From: Pseudarthrobacter sp. L1SW
GTDB lineage: Bacteria; Actinomycetota; Actinomycetes; Actinomycetales; Micrococcaceae
Direction: 5' to 3'
Assembly (NCBI RefSeq): GCF_020809045.1
Contig: NZ_CP078079.1
Location: forward strand, 1,116,001-1,180,000
DNA: 64,000 nt
This document shows, piece by piece, positions 58,185 to 64,000 of the stretch. Position 1 is the first letter of the stretch. Every line of letters begins with the position of its first letter. The position numbers were made by a program, and so were the translations under genes. A model generated the notes under the pieces. That model had not been told where the DNA came from, did no database searches, and worked only from the letters and a program-made list of their open reading frames with translations.

Positions 58185-59108
58185 ATGACTGAAACCACCC
58201 AGACCGCGAAGGTCCTCGACGGCAAGCTTGCCGCCGCCGCCATCAAGGCCGAGCTGGCCGAACGCGTGGCAGCACTCAAGGCCAAGGGCGTCACGCCCGG
58301 CATCGCCACCGTCCTTGTGGGCGCGGATCCGGCCTCCCAGCTGTATGTGTCCATGAAGCACAAGCAGTCCGCGGAGATCGGGATGAACTCGATCCAGCGC
58401 GAACTTCCGGCCGATGCCACCCAGGCGCAGGTAGAGGCACTCATTGACGAACTCAATGCGGACCCCGCCTGCCACGGCTACATCGTCCAGCTGCCGCTGC
58501 CCAAGCACCTGGACACCGATGCGATCCTGGAGCGTATCGACCCTGCCAAGGATGCCGACGGACTGCACCCCACCAACCTTGGCAAGCTGGTGCTCAACGT
58601 CAACGGCGAGATCACCTCGCCGCTGCCGTGCACGCCCCGCGGCGTCATCGAGCTCCTGGAGCGCAACGGCTACAGCCTCAAGGGCAAGCATGTTGTGGTG
58701 GTGGGCCGCGGCGTCACCATCGGCCGCTCGATCGGCCTGCTGCTCACCCGGCGCGCCGTCAACGCCACGGTGACCCTCACGCACACCGGCACCCAGAACC
58801 TCTCTGAGCTGCTCCGGCAGGCAGACGTCATTGTGGGTGCGGCGGGTGCCAAGCACATCGTCAAGGCCTCCGACGTGAAGCCCGGCGCGGCCGTGCTGGA
58901 CGTCGGCGTCACCCGGGAAACCGATCCCGAGACGGGCAAGAGCCGCGTTTACGGCGACATCGACCCCGCCGCGGCTGAGGTAGCCGGCTGGATTTCACCG
59001 AACCCCGGGGGCGTCGGTCCCATGACCGTGGCGCTGCTGATGACCAACGTGGTGGAAGCCGCGGAGCGCCAGGCGGCACAGGACAGCGGCTCGGGAGCCA
59101 CACACTAG
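58185..59108 (+). CDS. folD: Methylenetetrahydrofolate dehydrogenase/cyclohydrolase
   Basis: 307 residues. The active-site lysine lies in [16 protein letters not shown], the substrate aspartate in [16 protein letters not shown], and the NADP-binding Rossmann region in [24 protein letters not shown]. It turns 5,10-methylene-THF into 10-formyl-THF, the donor needed by PurN and PurH. It starts 3 bp after glyA. The Ser-to-Gly/Thr variation in [12 protein letters not shown] is normal in actinobacterial FolD. A terminator follows. Confidence 0.96.
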   Translation: MTETTQTAKVLDGKLAAAAIKAELAERVAALKAKGVTPGIATVLVGADPASQLYVSMKHKQSAEIGMNSIQRELPADATQAQVEALIDELNADPACHGYIVQLPLPKHLDTDAILERIDPAKDADGLHPTNLGKLVLNVNGEITSPLPCTPRGVIELLERNGYSLKGKHVVVVGRGVTIGRSIGLLLTRRAVNATVTLTHTGTQNLSELLRQADVIVGAAGAKHIVKASDVKPGAAVLDVGVTRETDPETGKSRVYGDIDPAAAEVAGWISPNPGGVGPMTVALLMTNVVEAAERQAAQDSGSGATH

Positions 59109-59123
59109 TTCCCCTCGCACACG

Positions 59124-59178
59124 CCCGACGGCGGCCCGGCACCTTCGCACAAATGGCGCCGTGCCGCCGTCGGACTTT
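59124..59178 (+). terminator. Terminator of glyA-folD
   Basis: CCCGACGGCGGC (59124-59135) pairs with GCCGCCGTCGG (59163-59173), followed by ACTTTAA; it lies 15 bp after folD. Confidence 0.75.
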
Positions 59179-59237
59179 AAGCGCAGAAAGTGGCAGTCCC
59201 CTTCCACCTGCCCCGCCCCTCTACTAGTCTGCGGAGG

Positions 59238-60239
59238 GTGCACAACAAAGCCACCGTGCCGCCGGGAACAGCCGCCGGCACAGCCCAGCCAGCAGCCGGG
59301 CCGCGCAACGAAGCCCACCGCACGGTCATTACGGCGGAGAACCTGACCAAGACCTACGGGGACGTGGTTGCCGTGGACGGAATCTCCTTCAGCGTCCCGG
59401 CCGGGGAGTCCTTTGGCCTGCTGGGCCCGAACGGCGCCGGCAAATCCACCACCATGAAGATGATCGGCGGAGTCACGCGCCGCACCTCCGGGAACCTTCG
59501 CATCCTGGGCCTGGACCCGGACTCGCACGGGCCGGAAGTGCGGGCGCACCTGGGCGTGGTCCCGCAGCAGGACAATCTGGATGAGGAACTCCGGGTCCGC
59601 GACAACCTCCTGGTCTACGGCCGTTACTTCGGCCTGCCCATGAGCTACCTGAAGCCGAAGGCCGACGAACTGCTGGAATTCGCGCAGCTGACGGACAAGG
59701 CGAAATCCAAGGTGGATGCCCTCTCCGGAGGGATGAAGCGGCGCCTGACCATTGCCCGCTCGCTCATCAACGAACCCCGGATCCTGCTGCTGGACGAGCC
59801 CACCACCGGGCTGGACCCGCAGGCCCGGCACATCCTCTGGGACCGCCTGTTCCGGCTCAAGGAGCAGGGCGTCACGCTGATCCTGACCACGCACTACATG
59901 GACGAGGCGGAGCAGCTCTGCGACCGCCTGATCGTGGTGGACAAGGGCCGGATCATGGCCGAAGGATCGCCGGCCCAGCTGATCCGTGAGCACTCCACCC
60001 GGGAGGTGGTTGAGCTGCGGTTCGGCTCCGAGCGGAACACCACTATCGCCGCGGAACTGGAGGGCATCGGGGAGCGGCTGGAGGTCCTCCCGGACCGCGT
60101 GCTGATTTACGCGCACGACGGCGAGTCCGCCCTTGAGCAGGTGGCGTCCCGCGGGCTGCGCCCGCTGACCTCGCTGGTGCGCAGGTCCTCGCTGGAGGAC
60201 GTGTTCCTGCGGCTCACGGGCCGGAGCCTCGTTGACTGA
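59238..60239 (+). CDS. ABC transporter ATP-binding protein (DrrA/NodI-like)
   Basis: 333 residues from the GTG at 59238; GGAGG directly abuts it, and TACTAG lies ~10 nt before, so a leaderless start is possible. ABC motifs: LLGPNGAGKSTTMKMI, VVPQQDNLDEELRVRDNL, signature LSGGMKRRL, Walker B ILLLDEPTTGLDP, and TTHYMDEAEQL. A ~90-residue C-terminal domain ends at RRSSLEDVFLRLTGRSL, typical of DrrA-type exporters. It works with the two permeases downstream. Substrate is unknown; drugs and lipids are known for the family. Confidence 0.93.
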   Translation: MHNKATVPPGTAAGTAQPAAGPRNEAHRTVITAENLTKTYGDVVAVDGISFSVPAGESFGLLGPNGAGKSTTMKMIGGVTRRTSGNLRILGLDPDSHGPEVRAHLGVVPQQDNLDEELRVRDNLLVYGRYFGLPMSYLKPKADELLEFAQLTDKAKSKVDALSGGMKRRLTIARSLINEPRILLLDEPTTGLDPQARHILWDRLFRLKEQGVTLILTTHYMDEAEQLCDRLIVVDKGRIMAEGSPAQLIREHSTREVVELRFGSERNTTIAAELEGIGERLEVLPDRVLIYAHDGESALEQVASRGLRPLTSLVRRSSLEDVFLRLTGRSLVD

Positions 60240-61077
60240 GGGGGCGTCCGCGGGGGCTTTGCGGGCCCACAGCCCCGAAGTGGCGGCAGCCAAGGCCCGG
60301 CGCTGGGGGGCGTTCTATTATGCGGAGCAGGTGCTCCGGGTAATGAAGAGCTACGGCTGGTCAATCCTGATGTACAGCGTCGGCCAGCCCGTGGCCTACC
60401 TGTTTGCCATGGGGGTGGGCCTGGCATCGCTGGTGGACAGCGGCGATGCTGCGGCATTCGGCGGCGGGAGCTACCTGGCCTTTATTGCGCCGGCACTGCT
60501 CGTCTCTGCCGCCGTTATGACGGCGGCCAATGAATTCACCTTCCCTGTGATGGCCGGGTTCAAGTGGCGCCGGACGTATTACGGCCCGCACGCCTCGCCG
60601 CTGACGCCCGGCCAGATCGCGGCCGGACACATCATGGCGGTAACGCTGCGCCTGCTCGTGCAGTCGGCGATCTACTTCGGGGTTGTGGCCCTGTTTGGTG
60701 CCGCGCCGTCGGGCTGGGCGTGGGCCGGCATCCTGGCGGCCACCCTGGCCGGGCTGTCCTTCGGGCTGCCGCTGATGGCCTACTCGGCTTCGCTGACGGA
60801 GGACAAGGGGCAGTTCGCCCTTGTAATGCGGCTCGTTGTGATGCCGCTGTTCCTGTTCTCCGGCACGTTCTTCCCCTTGGAGACCCTCCCGCTGGCCGTT
60901 CGCTGGGTCGGCTGGATTTCGCCGATCTGGCACGGCACCGAACTTGGCCGGGTGCTCAGCTACGGGTACAAGGAGCCGCTGGTCCTCACCCTTGTCCATA
61001 TTGCGGTCCTGGCGGGCCTGGCGGTACTGGGCTGGATCCTGACGCGTCGCCGGTTCGCGACGAGGATGGCGCAATGA
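60232..61077 (+). CDS. ABC-2-type permease, first subunit
   Basis: 281 residues from a TTG at 60232 with CCGGAG upstream; it overlaps the ATPase end by 8 nt. Six hydrophobic helices with the ABC-2 pattern LAFIAPALLVSAAVMTAANEFTFPVMAGFKWRRTYYG and MRLVVMPLFLFSGTFFPLETLPLAVRWVGWISPIWHGTELGR near the end. It is half of a heterodimeric permease with the next gene. The pairing of two half-permeases is like lipooligosaccharide exporters (NodJ-type) of actinobacteria. Confidence 0.9.
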   Translation: MTEGASAGALRAHSPEVAAAKARRWGAFYYAEQVLRVMKSYGWSILMYSVGQPVAYLFAMGVGLASLVDSGDAAAFGGGSYLAFIAPALLVSAAVMTAANEFTFPVMAGFKWRRTYYGPHASPLTPGQIAAGHIMAVTLRLLVQSAIYFGVVALFGAAPSGWAWAGILAATLAGLSFGLPLMAYSASLTEDKGQFALVMRLVVMPLFLFSGTFFPLETLPLAVRWVGWISPIWHGTELGRVLSYGYKEPLVLTLVHIAVLAGLAVLGWILTRRRFATRMAQ

Positions 61078-61916
61078 GCCGCGCCGCGGGTGCAGGTACG
61101 GCACCGAATGCTGTGGAGCAGGCCAGGACCAGGACCTTCGGCGCCCTGTATTCGCGCAATGCCCGGGCGGTGATCTCGCGGGGACTGAAGGCGACGCTGG
61201 GCGGCCACTGGCTGATTATGCTGTCCGGTTTCTTCGAGCCTGTGCTGTTCCTGGTCTCCATGGGCGTCGGCATGGGCGCGCTGGTGGGGGAGGTGGAAGG
61301 GCCCGGCGGGGCGCCTGTCAGCTACGCGGCCTACATCGCCCCGGCCCTGCTTGCCGTCTCGGCGATGAACGGAGCGGTGTACGACTCCACCTGGAACGTG
61401 TTCTTCAAGATGAACTTCGGAAAGCTGTACCAGGGCATGCTGTACACCTCCCTTGGCCCGCTGGACATCGCCCTGGGCGAGATCTTCCTGGCCCTCCTGC
61501 GCGGGATGCTGTACGCCACGGGCTTTACCGCCGTCATGGGGGTCATGGGTCTGATCACCACACCGTGGGCGCTGCTGATGATTCCCGCCTCGGTACTCAT
61601 CGCCTTCGGCTTCGCCAGCATCGGAATGGGGATCACCAGCTTCATGAAGACGTTCCAGCAGATGGACTGGATCACCTTCCTCATGCTGCCCATGTTCCTG
61701 TTCAGCGCCACGTTCTATCCGCTGAGCGTCTACCCGCAGGCCATCCAGTGGTTCATCCAGGCGATGCCGTTGTGGCACGGGGTGGAACTCCTGCGCCAGA
61801 TCAGCGTGGGCTCGTTCTCGGCCGCGACGCCCGTCCACGTGGGCTACTACCTGGTGATGACCGCCGTCGGCATGCTGCTCACCACGCTCCGCCTGCGCCA
61901 GCTCTTCCTGAAGTAG
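61074..61916 (+). CDS. ABC-2-type permease, second subunit
   Basis: 280 residues; the ATG overlaps the stop of the previous gene (ATGA). Six helices; SYAAYIAPALLAVSAMNGAVYDSTWNVFFKMNFGKLYQGML and WITFLMLPMFLFSATFYPLSVYPQAIQWFIQAMPLWHGVELLRQ are the ABC2 family signatures and mirror the first subunit, so the pair arose by duplication. It completes a single-ATPase, two-permease exporter. The following ~90 bp have no gene. Confidence 0.9.
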   Translation: MSRAAGAGTAPNAVEQARTRTFGALYSRNARAVISRGLKATLGGHWLIMLSGFFEPVLFLVSMGVGMGALVGEVEGPGGAPVSYAAYIAPALLAVSAMNGAVYDSTWNVFFKMNFGKLYQGMLYTSLGPLDIALGEIFLALLRGMLYATGFTAVMGVMGLITTPWALLMIPASVLIAFGFASIGMGITSFMKTFQQMDWITFLMLPMFLFSATFYPLSVYPQAIQWFIQAMPLWHGVELLRQISVGSFSAATPVHVGYYLVMTAVGMLLTTLRLRQLFLK

Positions 61917-62004
61917 CTCCCACCCAGCCAAGTAGGGGAGGGGCTGTGTTCGCCGGGGGTGGAAGGCGGCGGGAGCACACCGCAGGGTTTGAGAGAATGG
62001 GTGC

Positions 62005-62565
62005 ATGCAATCTCTGGGCAGCTCCAAGTCATCCTCCAAACCGGCCAGGGGCGGATTCTCCATGTTCCGCATCAGTGGGCCCGGACTGATGGTCCTGGTC
62101 ACCGCCTTCATCGTGGCCGTGATCTTCGCGGCCAACCAGAACGACGTCGTGGGCTGGGTAGTTGCCATCATCGCCTTCTTCTGGCTGGCACTTGCGTCCT
62201 TTGTGGTCTTCAGCATCCAGAAGGCGGCCAAGAAGGCCGGCGCCAAGCTGAGCGAAGCCCAGAATGCGTTCACCTCCGCTGCAGGGCGCGGCCCCTACGC
62301 CGCGGCAGACCAGGGTGGAACCCGGGTTGTGGCCGAGCGAGGCCAGGCTGAGGAAGTCCGCGACCTCAAGCTGGACCACTCCTTCAAGATTGTCCAGGTC
62401 CAGGTCCGCGTGGTGGAGGAGGAGCGTGCCAAGGGTGCCGCCGCCAACCAGGACACCATCCACCGGGCCCTGGAAACCATCGAGATTACGGCCACCAACG
62501 CCAGGGACATGATCAAGTCCTCGGGCGGCAGTGGAGAGCCGGTCACCGGAACCATCATCGACTAG
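62005..62565 (+). CDS. Actinobacterial membrane protein of unknown function
   Basis: 186 residues. Two hydrophobic helices at ~27-45 (PGLMVLVTAFIVAVIFAAN) and ~48-70 (VVGWVVAIIAFFWLALASFVVFSI) are followed by a cytoplasmic part: basic linker KKAGAKLSEAQNAFTS, then a helical segment (LDHSFKIVQVQVRVVEEERAKGAAANQDTIHRALETIEITATNARDMIKSS). It is a conserved-looking hypothetical found near trpS/xth in relatives as far as I recall. GAGAAT lies 6 nt before the ATG, possibly leaderless. Confidence 0.78.
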   Translation: MQSLGSSKSSSKPARGGFSMFRISGPGLMVLVTAFIVAVIFAANQNDVVGWVVAIIAFFWLALASFVVFSIQKAAKKAGAKLSEAQNAFTSAAGRGPYAAADQGGTRVVAERGQAEEVRDLKLDHSFKIVQVQVRVVEEERAKGAAANQDTIHRALETIEITATNARDMIKSSGGSGEPVTGTIID

Positions 62566-62575
62566 AGTGGAGCGG

Positions 62576-64000
<1,425 letters not shown>

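Overview
This window is a 64 kb piece of a high-G+C actinobacterial chromosome. It is most likely from the Arthrobacter/Pseudarthrobacter group of the Micrococcaceae. The support is a monomeric NADP isocitrate dehydrogenase, DUF6350 next to purN, a ZTP riboswitch before glyA-folD, an LAxTG surface protein, GTG starts with GTGA/ATGA gene overlaps, and many genes whose start codon lies 6-8 nt after a TAnnnT -10 box (leaderless transcripts). The genus is inferred from gene content and was not tested by a database search. No rRNA, tRNA or CRISPR was seen.

Layout. 1-8 kb: the tail of a GntP permease, an exported protein of unknown function, a Tat-exported PhoD phosphatase, a TfoX-domain protein, an SDR, and a divergent MocR regulator / EamA-PaiB operon. 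8-21 kb: a large SARP-NB-ARC-TPR regulator, an RibD/DHFR-like protein, a PAS-PAS-GGDEF-EAL protein, a GlsB-type membrane protein, a HAD phosphatase, a UDP-glucose dehydrogenase/glycosyltransferase operon, and PRC-barrel and DUF4383 stress-type proteins. 21-31 kb: DUF6350, purN and purH, split by a nuclease-like gene bracketed by palindromic repeats and by an MFS transporter. An IS30-family element sits inside the hairpin region downstream of purH, followed by a secreted trypsin-like protease. 31-41 kb: monomeric icd, an RhtA-like exporter facing a LysR regulator, a Ser/Thr kinase coupled to a lipoprotein, and two secreted low-complexity proteins, one with five 138-bp tandem repeats and an LAKTG sorting signal. 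41-48 kb: a complete IS3-family element, a sugar ABC operon (ATPase, permease, binding protein) and its ROK regulator, with matching operator-like boxes on both promoters. 48-55 kb: a catabolic island with a DavA-like amidase, a PucR regulator, an APC amino-acid permease and a DavB-like lysine/arginine 2-monooxygenase. 55-64 kb: one-carbon and purine genes (purU, ZTP riboswitch, glyA, folD), a DrrAB-type ABC exporter with two permeases, exonuclease III, and the start of trpS.

Themes. One-carbon and purine metabolism is spread over purN, purH, purU, glyA and folD. Only glyA-folD shows the ZTP sensor. The 48.5-54.4 kb genes form a plausible self-contained route from lysine or arginine through a carboxamide to an omega-amino or guanidino acid. 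A palindrome of about 29 bp per arm occurs four times, always at gene ends, and twice supplies the stop codon of the neighbouring gene. The two insertion sequences have recognisable ends and candidate target duplications, and their transposases look intact.
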